The position numbers and the translations under genes are program-made. The notes below the pieces were generated by a model that saw only the letters and a list, made by a program, of their open reading frames with translations, did no database searches and was not told where the DNA came from. A stretch of DNA of 64,000 nucleotides from Sulfotelmatobacter sp049792875. GTDB taxonomy: Bacteria; Acidobacteriota; Terriglobia; Terriglobales; Acidobacteriaceae. Below are positions 18,324-27,077 of the stretch, piece by piece (position 1 is the stretch's first letter; each line of letters opens with the position of its first letter). The DNA is taken from positions 43,540-107,539 of the forward strand of contig JBARBI010000189.1 of the NCBI GenBank assembly GCA_049792875.1. The letters run 5' to 3'.

Positions 18324-19352
18324 TCAGTTCGGCCTGCCCAACCAAGAATACTGCCATGAGACCGACAGGTTCTGGTAATCCCCGCCGAAGCGAACGTATG
18401 ATCCGGTACTAAAGCTCGCTTTGATGAACTGGTGTCGATTCAACGGAATGGCAGCAGTGACTCCAACGCGGGAACTCGTCTGCGTTGTAGCGGGGTTCTC
18501 TATGCCGCCGAGACTGGTGGTGCCTCCGTACCAGAAGTTGCCGTCGAGCGAGAACCAGAGGGGACCCGGCCTGCCACGAAAGATCTTCGCGTCATAACTG
18601 AGGTGACCTTCGAAGGAACCGATCGGGCCTTGCGTTTGGGGTTTGGGAGCCGGTTTCGAATAGAATTTCTGGTTCGTGGTGAAGAGCCACAGACCGGCGT
18701 AGCCATCAATTATCCATTTTCCAAAGCGCTGCGAGTAGCCGAACTCCGGCTTGAAAGCCCAGCGGTTAATCCCCCAGTTGATCAGCTTAGTGGGATCATA
18801 CTGGCCAGTGGGGGCGATCACTTTCAAACTTGCGCCCAACACAGTCTTTTGCTTCCACTTCGCGATCTGCGACGGGGCCATCGCCGGGCCGCCCTTCAGG
18901 TTTACGGCAAAGCGAAGCCCCAAGTCCAACAGGCCGGAGCGGTAAAGCTGCTTGTTCATGCCGAGTTCGGAGCCCTGAAAAGTTCCTATCCCATAGGGCA
19001 GCCCGACGGCGATGTTGGCCGATCGGCCAAAGAAGTTCAGAGAATGATAATAGCCGATGTTCGGCACGCTGTAAGTGGCAGTCGCGTTTGATACGGGGAC
19101 TACCCCATTCAAATCCAAGCCGCCGCTGAAGTAAGAATACGTTAGGTTGATCGCGTTGGAATGCACTGGCGTGATCACGTACGCCCGCGGCGAGAGGTCC
19201 TGCGCCCAGCAGGAATCTATGAGCATCCCCGCTAGAATCGCGAGGAACAACAGGCTTATACGAAGTTCTCGGACGGTTTGAATGTTGTAACCTCCTCCGG
19301 CCGCGAGCGAATGAAATGCCGAAACATCGTCCTCCGTTAGCGGACGCGACAA
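18324..19352 (-). CDS. Outer-membrane beta-barrel protein, Phenol_MetA_deg (PF13557) type
   Basis: Up to 342 aa. The segment LRISLLFLAILAGMLIDSCWAQ is a signal peptide, so the true start is probably close to it. The TTG at 19352 has no ribosome site, whereas GGAGGAGG lies 7 nt before an ATT at 19283. The mature part is a run of alternating beta strands with SPRAYVITPVHSNAINLTYSY, GINRWAFKPEFGYS and a C-terminal ...SVSWQYSWLG strand, typical of predicted transporters in the MetA-pathway/phenol-degradation barrel family. It is paralogous to the protein at 29258-30280. The substrate is unknown. Confidence 0.78.
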   Translation of the reverse strand: MSRPLTEDDVSAFHSLAAGGGYNIQTVRELRISLLFLAILAGMLIDSCWAQDLSPRAYVITPVHSNAINLTYSYFSGGLDLNGVVPVSNATATYSVPNIGYYHSLNFFGRSANIAVGLPYGIGTFQGSELGMNKQLYRSGLLDLGLRFAVNLKGGPAMAPSQIAKWKQKTVLGASLKVIAPTGQYDPTKLINWGINRWAFKPEFGYSQRFGKWIIDGYAGLWLFTTNQKFYSKPAPKPQTQGPIGSFEGHLSYDAKIFRGRPGPLWFSLDGNFWYGGTTSLGGIENPATTQTSSRVGVTAAIPLNRHQFIKASFSTGSYVRFGGDYQNLSVSWQYSWLGRPN

Positions 19353-19623
19353 AGATGGACACCACGGGTTGTCGTGCTCAGCTGAAGACGGATGCGTTCT
19401 TCGCCATCCTTGGTCGGCTTACTGTACCTGTCCGAAACTATGATCATTATTAAGGCGCACTGCTCGCGACTAAAGCGCACCGCTCGCACAGGCAGAACCA
19501 CTCGGTGTCGCAACCTTTTTGTGAAACTCTGCGTCAGGCGTCCTAGCCTGCGAGTTCGGTGAAAAAGCAAAAAGTTTGCCCCCGCGAAAGTATCGGAATA
19601 CTGTTGTACAAGATGGATTGGCA

Positions 19624-19656
19624 CACTTGGTCACCACTTGGTCACCACTTCGTCAC
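19624..19656. repeat. 11-bp tandem repeat, three units
   Basis: CACTTGGTCAC occurs twice in tandem (19624-19634, 19635-19645), then once with a single change (CACTTCGTCAC, 19646-19656). The last unit overlaps the 3' end of the small minus-strand gene. No function is apparent. Confidence 0.7.
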
Positions 19657-19856
19657 CTCTCGGTCGTCAACCTCGATTCAGGGAATAGTACCCTGAGCCG
19701 AAACCCCAACATCTTTCTTCTCTCGGCGCTGCAGGCGACCACACTCGAAGATGCTGGACTTCCACGGGCGCAGTTCCACATAGAGCCATGGGTCCAGCGC
19801 ATCTCGTTCCCGTCCCGGTCACAAATCGCTGCGGAGAACGCATAGTCAGTCGCCAT
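19653..19856 (-). CDS. Small hypothetical protein, 67 aa
   Basis: A short frame with an excellent ribosome site, AAGGGAGGAAGC directly before the ATG at 19856, and operator site 3 centred 90 bp upstream. The product begins MATDYAFSAAICDRDGN and is hydrophilic, with three cysteines and a basic C-terminus. No signal peptide or membrane segment is seen, and no family was recognised. The two independent signals (ribosome site and operator) are the reason to annotate it. Confidence 0.5.
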   Translation of the reverse strand: MATDYAFSAAICDRDGNEMRWTHGSMWNCARGSPASSSVVACSAERRKMLGFRLRVLFPESRLTTER

Positions 19857-19937
19857 GCTTCCTCCCTTAAGGCTTGCCAGGTCGACCTTGAGACACCCCT
19901 ACTGTGGCATTTTCAATCCCGTGAGGGGCTCCGGTCG

Positions 19938-19955
19938 ACTGTCAATTGCAACAGT
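19938..19955 (-). promoter_or_regulatory. Operator-like palindrome, site 3
   Basis: Plus strand ACTGTCAATTGCAACAGT. Read on the minus strand, TGACAGT is followed by CGACCGG, matching the CGAC flank of the site before the Na/Pi gene. It lies before the 67-aa gene. Confidence 0.55.
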
Positions 19956-20815
19956 ATCCCCCGGATTTGCAGCAGATGGCGAGGGCCGCTACGACCGCTG
20001 GAAACCGGCATTTTCTGACACGATGGACTTCTAGTAGCGTGTCCGAGCCTTGGCCTCCGTTCCGTTTGGATCCGCCTCGGCGAGGGGCTCAAAACCCCTT
20101 GTAACCCAGCTCATACGGACTAAACAATCCAGGTCTGTTGACGCCGGCCCGGGCCCCGTTGACGATTTACGCGGGGGTGCGAGGCGAGGCACCTCAAGGT
20201 GCGCGCATATCTACACATCGGCGAAGACGGTTACCACTTCACGCGCGAAAAAGTCGGCTGCAAGGTGGGCGCCATGTGATGTTGGCCAGAAAGCAGCACA
20301 ATCCGACTCTGGGGCAATCCCGCGTGAACCGTTTCGGCAATGCTGTGCTGGAGTGGGGGGCTGTCGCTACCCCAAAAAAGTGCTACCTGTGACTGAACTC
20401 AGATGAATTGCCCTGATGGTGTTGCCGGAAAATCTCACATTCCCCGTGCGCCCCATAATCTCCAAGATTGACATAACGTTCATAATAATGTCGATCCTGC
20501 GGCTGACGGATGTCCGCATGTCGACGGGTTTGGGATTTCAACCGGCTTCCGTTTCGGTATCTGCCCTCAAATAGCTGCGTTGACAACAATGTGGCTTGGG
20601 ACTTTCATGTTGGCACGAGAAGTGCTCTGATTCCACACGTTGAAGACGGATGTCGCTTCAAGGTCGCGGACCCTTATCTCTTCAGGTTTTCACCGCACAA
20701 GCGATCGCTCTTCAAAATGAACAGTAACGATATTGACATCCTGAGGCGCCGCATGGACGCCAGCGCATTGCTGATCAAGGCTCTTGCAGAAGTTAGAGGC
20801 CTAGCGGGACACGAC
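19956..20815. other. Long stretch without a convincing gene
   Basis: 860 bp between the small gene and the truncated SDR. Open frames here are short and lack start signals. A plus-strand patch at about 20185-20279 reads RAYLHIGEDGYHFTREKVG before a stop, which looks protein-like and may be a gene remnant, but I cannot assign it. No RNA gene was recognised. Confidence 0.4.
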
Positions 20816-21076
20816 ATGGATCTGAAACTCACTGGGAAAGTTGCACTGGTAACGGGATCGACGGCAGGTATCGGCTTTGCAATCGCCAAGTCACTTGCGA
20901 TAGAAGGCGCGCATGTCTACGTGAACGGACGCACGCAGACATGCCTCGACGCAGCGATGGCAGTGATCCAATCGCAGGCTGGAAGGACCAGAGTTGATGG
21001 CATTGCAGCGGACTTTTCTGCTCCAGCCAGCGCAGAGGCAGTGATCGTTCCCTTTGAGAAAGCAATGGATGCGTAA
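20816..21076 (+). pseudogene. Truncated short-chain dehydrogenase/reductase
   Basis: 86 aa from ATG 20816. The sequence LKLTGKVALVTGSTAGIGFA carries the SDR TGxxxGIG dinucleotide-binding motif, followed by AHVYVNGRT, the NADP-type second strand. SDRs are normally about 250 aa with a YxxxK catalytic motif. This frame ends after FEKAMDA at 21076, and neither the catalytic half nor a continuation in another frame was found downstream. It is best read as a 3'-deleted gene. The frame is open for 300 bp upstream, but that part does not look coding. Confidence 0.75.
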
Positions 21077-21343
21077 AGCCGGATGGCTGCTGGACAGGCG
21101 AAGGCGAAGCAGGTGCTCAGTTTCGACTGACGGGATGGACAACAAGGAATCTCCAATGAAGATAAACATAATGCCGGCTAGACCAACAGCGGTTTGGCCG
21201 GCCGTTGGACGCTACTTCTGCATCGATAATTTCCGAGTCAGGGTATTATTTTCTATAATCCAAGGGCCAAAATCCGACATCTCATACCCATATTCGTTCC
21301 CCGGACGGTAACAGCGGCTGCACGAGAGAAGAGGTGACCCAGC

Positions 21344-21991
21344 ATGGCCGAAAGGGCAGACTTCAAGATAAGCGACGCGCCGAACGCTGTTTCCCGGCGC
21401 AACTTCATTAAAGGTGTCATCACCAGCGGCATGGCAGTTTCCTCAGCGAATTATCTGTTTCGTGCCTCTTCTGTCCTGCAGGGCCAGCAGTTGACTGCCG
21501 GCGTAGGCGAGCGGCTGATTACTCTCAATGTCAACGGTCAGAGGCGGCGCGTCGATGTCATGAAGCAAGAGACGTTGGCCTCAACCCTGCGTTACAAGCT
21601 GGGCCTCACCGGCACCAAGCTGGGCTGCGACCGTGCTGAATGCGGCTCTTGCACCGTCCTCATCGACGATATTCCGCACTATTCCTGTTCGGTGCTCACC
21701 CACACGGTGCGTGGCCGGAAGGTTATGACCATCGAAGGCCTGGCAGGCGCCGACGGGACTTTGCATCCGGTACAGCAGGGCGTCATCGACGAACAAGGAT
21801 TTCAGTGCGCGTTCTGCATGCCCGGCTTCATTATGACTGCGGTGGGATACTTGAAAACGAATCCCAACCCCACCCGGCAAGAGTTGGCACAGGGCATCTC
21901 GGGATGCCTGTGCCGCTGCCAGGACTACGACAAGATTTTGACCGCGATGATGCGCGGCGCCGAGAATTTGCGGAGGTCTAAACTTGGATAA
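21344..21991 (+). CDS. Tat-exported [2Fe-2S] subunit of a molybdenum hydroxylase
   Basis: 215 aa; GAGGTGA lies 6 nt before the ATG. Residues 17-40 form a twin-arginine signal (VSRRNFIKGVITSGMAVS). The mature part has two [2Fe-2S] sites: plant-ferredoxin type C95, C100, C103, C115, and the helical domain with C155, C158, C190, C192. This is the small subunit of the xanthine dehydrogenase family. The Tat signal places the enzyme in the periplasm, as in PaoABC aldehyde oxidoreductase of E. coli, whose small subunit also carries the signal. It is first in a five-gene operon and overlaps the next gene by 8 bp. Confidence 0.93.
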   Translation: MAERADFKISDAPNAVSRRNFIKGVITSGMAVSSANYLFRASSVLQGQQLTAGVGERLITLNVNGQRRRVDVMKQETLASTLRYKLGLTGTKLGCDRAECGSCTVLIDDIPHYSCSVLTHTVRGRKVMTIEGLAGADGTLHPVQQGVIDEQGFQCAFCMPGFIMTAVGYLKTNPNPTRQELAQGISGCLCRCQDYDKILTAMMRGAENLRRSKLG

Positions 21992-24512
21992 CAAGAAGGT
22001 TGATGAGACCACCAAGACTACTGAGCGCAAGTACGGAGCTGGTTACAAGCTGATCGGCAAGAACTATACGACGCCAGATCTGTATGCAAAGGTTACCGGC
22101 CAGGCGAAATATGCCGAGGACTTTCGCGCTGAAGGCATGTTGTTTTGCAAGCTGCTGCTCAGTCCCATGCCGCATGCACGGGTAAAGCACATCGATGCGA
22201 AAGCAGCGCTCGCCATGCCGGGGGTCAAAGCCCTTCTTACGGCGGACGATCTTCCCGCCCCGGCCGATACCCTTACCGACAATGGAACGGTGATCAAGGC
22301 CAGCAGGTGGGGTGAACGCGGACTCACCAATGAGCCGGTTTATCAGGGAGAACCGATCCTGGCGGTGGCCGCAGTCGACGAACTCACCGCGGCGGAAGCC
22401 ATCGAGACGATTCAGATCGATTTTGAACCGCTTCCATTTGTAGTCGATCCGCTCGATACTCTGCGGCCGGGTGGGCCTAACCCGCGAACCGATGGCAATG
22501 TGTGGACCCGGCCGGCGCCCGGTTCACAAGGTCCTGGTACGCCGATGGTTACTCAGCTGAAGTGGACCAAGGCCGACTTCGCGGAGCTAGAGCAAGGCCG
22601 TCTGCCGATGGGCAAGGCTCCGGACGAATGGACATATGGCGATCTCGATTCTGGCTTTAAGAACGCGGCGCTCGTTCTTGACGAAACCTTCGTCACACCA
22701 GACACCAGTCATCAAACTCTTGAGACCCGCAGCGCCATGGCATATTGGCAGAACGGCAAGGTCTACATTTACACCGGCACGCAGAGCACGGCGCAAACCC
22801 TGCCCGCGATCGCACGCTGGTTGAACATTAGTCCCGACAACGTTGTTTTCATCAGCGAATATACCGGAGGCGGGTTCGGCAGCAAGATCACCGGTGGCGT
22901 GTCGATGATCCTCCCCGCCCTTCTAGCCAAGAAAACAAATTCCCCAGTGATGATGCGCATCAGTCGCGAGGAGGAAACTTTTATTGGACGCGCGCGTCCC
23001 GGTTTTCAGGGACGGATGAAAGTCGGCTTCTCCAAAGAAGGACGGATCACGGCTCTCGACATGTTCGTCATTTGCGACAACGGCCCATACGACGCAGTCG
23101 GCGATGCTCCCTCGTCGGGCCGCATCGTCTCTCTGTTGTACCAGCCGCAAGCGATGCGCTGGCGCGGTGTGACAGTCCTGACGAATACGCCGCCCCGCAG
23201 TGCGCAGAGTTCTCCGGGCGGGCTGCAGGGGATTGTCATCATTGAGCCGATCATCGCCAAAGCCGCGCGCAAGCTCGGAATTGACCAGGTGGCGATTCGC
23301 CGTATCAACTGCCCTGAGGGCAAGGCGCCGTTCGGGCCGGCGGTACAAGGGAAGCGGCAGCATGCCACCAGTGCATTCCTCAAAGAAGCGCTCGATCGCG
23401 GTGCGGAGCAATTCAAGTGGAGTGAGCGGGTCGCCCGCACACCGAAAAGGATGGGAACGAAGGTTCGCGGCGTCGGCGTGTCGCTGAGCTCTTACGTTGG
23501 CGGCACCATCGGATTCGATGGGCTTCTGGTTATCAGGCCGGATGGCCGGATCATCTTTCAGTCTGGAATCGGGAACCTGGGAACGGAGTCGGTGATCGAT
23601 GTTCACCGAGCTGGTGCCGAGGTTCTGGGAGTGCCCTGGGAGAAGTGCGAAGTAGTGTGGGGGAACACGACGAAGAACCTTCCTTTCACCTGCGTCTCCG
23701 GCGGGAGCCAGACAACCCACGCGATGACGCGGGCGGCGTACGCGACTGCGATGGACGCCAAGAGAAAGCTTCAGGAAATCGCGGCCAACAAGCTCGGGGG
23801 CAAGCCGGAACAATACGAAGTCGCCAACGAGCGTGTGTTTCGCAAAGGTGGCGGTCCGGGCATGACTTTGGCGCAGGCGGCGAAATATGCGATTCAGCTG
23901 GGTGGCATCTACGATGGCCACCAGGCACCCGCTGATGTTCACAAGCTGACCAAGGCGTCGGTCGCGGCGTTGGTGGGTCAGGGCCTGGTGGCGGCGGCTA
24001 AGGATAACTATCCCCGCGACGGCTCGACATTCTCCTATGTGGCCAGTTTCGCCGAGGTTGAAGTCGATGTCGAAACCGGCAAGTACTACATCGTGGATTT
24101 CCTCGCATCCGGCGATGTCGGGACTGTGATTCACCCCCGCGCCCTGGGCGGCCAAATGCTCGGCCGTTCCACGCTCGGCATCGGCCATGCGATCGGTCAG
24201 AAGTGGGTGTTCGATCCCCACTACGGCGAGATGGTCTCCAAACGATTCCACCACAACAAGCCACCGACGATTCTGGATGTGCCCGTCGACATGCAATGGA
24301 CGGCGTTGGACATCCCGGATCCAGAGACGCCTGTGGGCGCTCGCGGCGTCGGAGAGCCGCCCGTTGCAGGCGGGTGTGCTTCCATTTTGAATGCCCTTTC
24401 GGATGCGCTGGGGGACGAGGTTTTCCAGCGAGCACCAGTGAACGCCGACACGATTCTGACGTCGCTCGAAGCGGGCCGGCCCATGCAACATCCTCTGATG
24501 GCCCACATTTGA
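21984..24512 (+). CDS. Molybdenum-cofactor-binding large subunit, xanthine dehydrogenase family
   Basis: 842 aa. The start is TTG at 21984, with GCGGAGG about 8 nt upstream, inside the end of the preceding gene. The N-terminal domain (TGQAKYAEDF, FEPLPFVVDP) and the catalytic domain (EYTGGGFGSKI; C-terminal GARGVGEPPVAGG with the catalytic Glu of the GExP motif) are in place. The enzyme should hydroxylate an aldehyde or N-heterocycle using water and pass electrons to the iron-sulfur subunit. It has no signal peptide of its own, so it would be exported folded together with the Tat-tagged subunit. The substrate cannot be predicted. Confidence 0.92.
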   Translation: MDNKKVDETTKTTERKYGAGYKLIGKNYTTPDLYAKVTGQAKYAEDFRAEGMLFCKLLLSPMPHARVKHIDAKAALAMPGVKALLTADDLPAPADTLTDNGTVIKASRWGERGLTNEPVYQGEPILAVAAVDELTAAEAIETIQIDFEPLPFVVDPLDTLRPGGPNPRTDGNVWTRPAPGSQGPGTPMVTQLKWTKADFAELEQGRLPMGKAPDEWTYGDLDSGFKNAALVLDETFVTPDTSHQTLETRSAMAYWQNGKVYIYTGTQSTAQTLPAIARWLNISPDNVVFISEYTGGGFGSKITGGVSMILPALLAKKTNSPVMMRISREEETFIGRARPGFQGRMKVGFSKEGRITALDMFVICDNGPYDAVGDAPSSGRIVSLLYQPQAMRWRGVTVLTNTPPRSAQSSPGGLQGIVIIEPIIAKAARKLGIDQVAIRRINCPEGKAPFGPAVQGKRQHATSAFLKEALDRGAEQFKWSERVARTPKRMGTKVRGVGVSLSSYVGGTIGFDGLLVIRPDGRIIFQSGIGNLGTESVIDVHRAGAEVLGVPWEKCEVVWGNTTKNLPFTCVSGGSQTTHAMTRAAYATAMDAKRKLQEIAANKLGGKPEQYEVANERVFRKGGGPGMTLAQAAKYAIQLGGIYDGHQAPADVHKLTKASVAALVGQGLVAAAKDNYPRDGSTFSYVASFAEVEVDVETGKYYIVDFLASGDVGTVIHPRALGGQMLGRSTLGIGHAIGQKWVFDPHYGEMVSKRFHHNKPPTILDVPVDMQWTALDIPDPETPVGARGVGEPPVAGGCASILNALSDALGDEVFQRAPVNADTILTSLEAGRPMQHPLMAHI

Positions 24513-24533
24513 TCGAGGTTTGGAGGGAGGGTT

Positions 24534-25541
24534 ATGGCTGTCATACGAGACGTAATGCCCGCTTTCGAACTGTATCAGCCGAGTTCTGTTGCGGACGCGC
24601 AGAAGGTGCTCGAGCAGCACGGACCCGATGCCTGGGTGCTGGCCGGAGGGATGGACAGCTTCGATTGGCTCAAGGATCGAATCAAGAAGCCCAAGGCTGT
24701 AGTCGATCTGAGCGGAATCGAGGAACTCAAGGGAGTTCGTGGCGTAGGCGATGGTATCGAAATCGGCGCCATGACCACGCTCACTGAATTGGTGAATAAT
24801 CCCATCATCAAGCAGAAGTACGACCTGCTGGCGCAGGCCGCGGAACTAGTAGCATCGCCGCAAATCCGTAATCAGGGAACACTTGGCGGAAATGTTTCGC
24901 AGGACGCGCGTTGCTGGTATTACCGGGCTGGGTGGCCTTGCTACCGTGCCGGGGGAAACATTTGTTACGCCGACACGCCGGAGGGGCGCAATCGCGAGCA
25001 CGCAATTCTGCACGCCGACCGTTGCGTGGCGGTGAACCCCTCGGACACTGCCCCGGCCCTGATTGCGCTTGATGCCAAATTCGTGATTCGCACGCCGAAG
25101 GGCGAGCGTATGGTGGATGCCGAAGACTACTTCATCGGCCCTGATATCGACATCACGCGCCTGCACATCTTGCAGCCCGGAGACCTGCTGACGGCTATTC
25201 GGATTCCGTCCGCGTGGGCCGGTGCGAAATTCTATTTTGAAAAAGTCCGGGACCGAAACGTGTGGGACTTCCCCCTACTGAACGTGGCTTCAGCGATGGT
25301 CGTATCGGGTGGAACCATCGAGCGAGTACGCATAGCGGTTAACGGCGCGGCCGCTCGTCCACTGCGGTTAAAGGCGCTCGAAGATGCAGTCCGCGGTAAG
25401 CCGCCGAACGCAGCAACTGGAGAAATGGCCGGGAAGCTGGCCGTGCAGGGAGCGGTCCCATTGCAGTTCAACGCCTACAAGATCCCGCTGATGAGAAACC
25501 TGGTGAAGCGCGCCATGGCAGGCGTGGAGGAGGCATCGTGA
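24534..25541 (+). CDS. FAD subunit of molybdenum hydroxylase with extra [4Fe-4S] motif
   Basis: 335 aa; GGAGGGAGG lies just before the ATG. The N-terminal FAD domain has VLAGGMDSFDWLKDR and the QIRNQGTLGGNVSQDARC motif. Cysteines at 127, 136, 144 and 164, in CWYYRAGWPC...C...EGRNREHAIL...C, match the insertion that binds an additional [4Fe-4S] cluster in PaoB and 4-hydroxybenzoyl-CoA reductase-type FAD subunits. The C-terminal CO_deh_flav_C domain follows. Electrons would pass from the Mo site through [2Fe-2S] clusters to FAD/[4Fe-4S], then to the cytochrome encoded next. Confidence 0.92.
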   Translation: MAVIRDVMPAFELYQPSSVADAQKVLEQHGPDAWVLAGGMDSFDWLKDRIKKPKAVVDLSGIEELKGVRGVGDGIEIGAMTTLTELVNNPIIKQKYDLLAQAAELVASPQIRNQGTLGGNVSQDARCWYYRAGWPCYRAGGNICYADTPEGRNREHAILHADRCVAVNPSDTAPALIALDAKFVIRTPKGERMVDAEDYFIGPDIDITRLHILQPGDLLTAIRIPSAWAGAKFYFEKVRDRNVWDFPLLNVASAMVVSGGTIERVRIAVNGAAARPLRLKALEDAVRGKPPNAATGEMAGKLAVQGAVPLQFNAYKIPLMRNLVKRAMAGVEEAS

Positions 25542-26395
25542 ACCTCTTACAATGGGCAATCGATCCGTGGGGGAAAATTGTCCCCATCCACATCGCGTGG
25601 TTCTTGATCTGGGTGGCGGCGATTGCGGGATTGCTCTTCGTTATCGTCCATGCGATTTACGTACAGTATTTCGCGAAACCGAGGCAGTTCGAGCCTGATC
25701 CTGTTCCCATCGACCCCGCAAAGGTTCCCGCGCAGGTTCCCCGCCATTCACTGGTTGCGCGGACGTTTCACTGGATCATGGCAGCCTCTATGTTCACGCT
25801 GCTATTTACAGCGTTCCTTCCGAAAGTAGGTGTCCAGTTTGACTGGGTTACATACCATTGGCTCGCTGGAGCGGTGCTGACGGCTTCTGTCGTATTTCAC
25901 ATCTTCCATGCTTCGTTCTTTTTGGACTTCTGGTCGATCTGGCCCGACAAAATCGACCTGCGGGATGCGGGGAGAAGAATCCTCCGGTTCATGGGGAAGC
26001 CGGTATTAGCACCGGAGAGGTTTGCCAAGTATCCGCTGGAAAACAAGCTCTACCACGGGGCTATCATCGTGGCCGGTCTGTCAGTCATTGTGACTGGTGT
26101 GTTCATGATGTCTCGAGTGCGTACGATCTTCTTTCCCCGCAATCCGTATCTGTTCAGCGACATGACCTGGGGAATGATGTACGTGCTGCACGGGCTGGCA
26201 GGCGTCGGATTGATCGCGCTAATCATGGTGCACGTCTACTTCGGAATCCGGCCGGAAAAACGCCCGATCACAAAGTCGATGGTCTACGGTTGGATGAGCC
26301 GTGATTTTTATCTTGAAGAGCATGATCCGACCCGATGGGTCATCAAGATTCCGGCTTCATCGCAGGCGTCGACTGGAGCGAAGGCTGAGGACTGA
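25538..26395 (+). CDS. Di-heme cytochrome b subunit (FdnI/cytochrome b561-like)
   Basis: 285 aa, GTG start overlapping the previous stop by 4 bp (GTGA). A first membrane helix at the N-terminus is followed by a four-helix core with candidate heme histidines in RTFHWIMAA, YHWLAGAVL, FHIFHASFF, YHGAIIVAG and VLHGLAGVG...VHVYFG. This resembles the gamma subunit of formate dehydrogenases and related b-type cytochromes. In this operon it probably anchors the periplasmic molybdenum enzyme and passes electrons to the quinone pool. A cytochrome b partner is unusual for PaoABC-type enzymes. Confidence 0.85.
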   Translation: MNLLQWAIDPWGKIVPIHIAWFLIWVAAIAGLLFVIVHAIYVQYFAKPRQFEPDPVPIDPAKVPAQVPRHSLVARTFHWIMAASMFTLLFTAFLPKVGVQFDWVTYHWLAGAVLTASVVFHIFHASFFLDFWSIWPDKIDLRDAGRRILRFMGKPVLAPERFAKYPLENKLYHGAIIVAGLSVIVTGVFMMSRVRTIFFPRNPYLFSDMTWGMMYVLHGLAGVGLIALIMVHVYFGIRPEKRPITKSMVYGWMSRDFYLEEHDPTRWVIKIPASSQASTGAKAED

Positions 26396-26398
26396 GAA

Positions 26399-26821
26399 AT
26401 GCTCACGGAGATCTGGGAACGCTGCAACACCATTGAAGAGGGCTATGAGTTCATGCTGGCCTACGCGGCCCAGGGACTTCCGAGTGACCATGGCAGCCAG
26501 CGGGGGGATGAAATCCGGGGATACCTCCATCGCGTGCGCGACGCAATAGCGGGACTGGTAGAGACTTGTGCGCTGGCGGTGAAGCAGGAAGGCCTCCAGC
26601 CGGAAGAACAGTACCAAGCATTCTTTGCGGTGCTCGACCGCGACTCTCGCGACTCGCTGGCAGCCATTGAGCTAGTTCTGGCCCAACCTGCTATCAGCTC
26701 TCAATTGGTCGACAACCTGAATGCATCGATTCATCTCCGTGCGCTGCTCACCGATCTGTTTCTCGTGAGCGAGATACTAAAACCGCAAGCGGCGCCGGCC
26801 AAGCCAGTGAACACCGGTTGA
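26399..26821 (+). CDS. Hypothetical protein, last gene of the molybdenum hydroxylase operon
   Basis: 140 aa, starting 3 bp after the cytochrome gene. The product is predicted to be mostly alpha-helical and acidic (EEGYEFMLAYAAQGLPSD, DAIAGLVETCALAVKQ). There is no signal, membrane segment or metal motif. No family was recognised. The tight spacing suggests co-expression, perhaps as an assembly or maturation helper, but that is inferred from position only. Confidence 0.7.
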   Translation: MLTEIWERCNTIEEGYEFMLAYAAQGLPSDHGSQRGDEIRGYLHRVRDAIAGLVETCALAVKQEGLQPEEQYQAFFAVLDRDSRDSLAAIELVLAQPAISSQLVDNLNASIHLRALLTDLFLVSEILKPQAAPAKPVNTG

Positions 26822-26933
26822 GACCGCGTTCATATGGATCAGGAAGGCGGCGTGATGGTAGTGGTCGTAGTCGCGGTGATGGTCGTGGTGTTCATCGTCG
26901 CTGTGTGAGCGTAAGGGGCTCCCGAATCGGTTC

Positions 26934-27065
26934 TATACGCAATTATGGTTCGTTTTAATTGCGTTTATACGGCAGTAATTGCGTATATAAAGCATTTTTG
27001 TTGCGTATAACCATTGATAATTGCGTATAGCTGTGTCTTAATTGCGCATAGAAATCTATACGCAA
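26934..27065. repeat. Array of seven TTGCGTATA boxes, central spacing about 21 bp
   Basis: Forward boxes AATTGCGTTTATA (26957), AATTGCGTATA (26977), TGTTGCGTATA (26999), AATTGCGTATA (27019) and AATTGCGCATA (27040) start 20, 22, 20 and 21 bp apart, two helical turns. They are flanked by inverted copies TATACGCAATT (26934-26944) and TATACGCAA (27057-27065). The region is much richer in A+T than its surroundings and ends 12 bp before the winged-helix gene start. The layout suggests cooperative binding of one protein on one face of the DNA. Confidence 0.75.
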
Positions 27066-27077
27066 CGACAGGACACT

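Noticed and set aside
19446..19490. Pair of imperfect GCGCACYGCTCGC repeats
   Set aside because: Only two short copies with no linked feature; could be chance.
22923..24620. 565-codon minus-strand open frame
   Set aside because: Shadow of the molybdenum subunit gene; no recognisable domain and no ribosome site.
26934..27065. CRISPR array or replication-origin iterons
   Set aside because: Units are 9-13 bp with no unique spacers of constant length, and no replication gene or DnaA boxes are nearby; operator boxes fit better.
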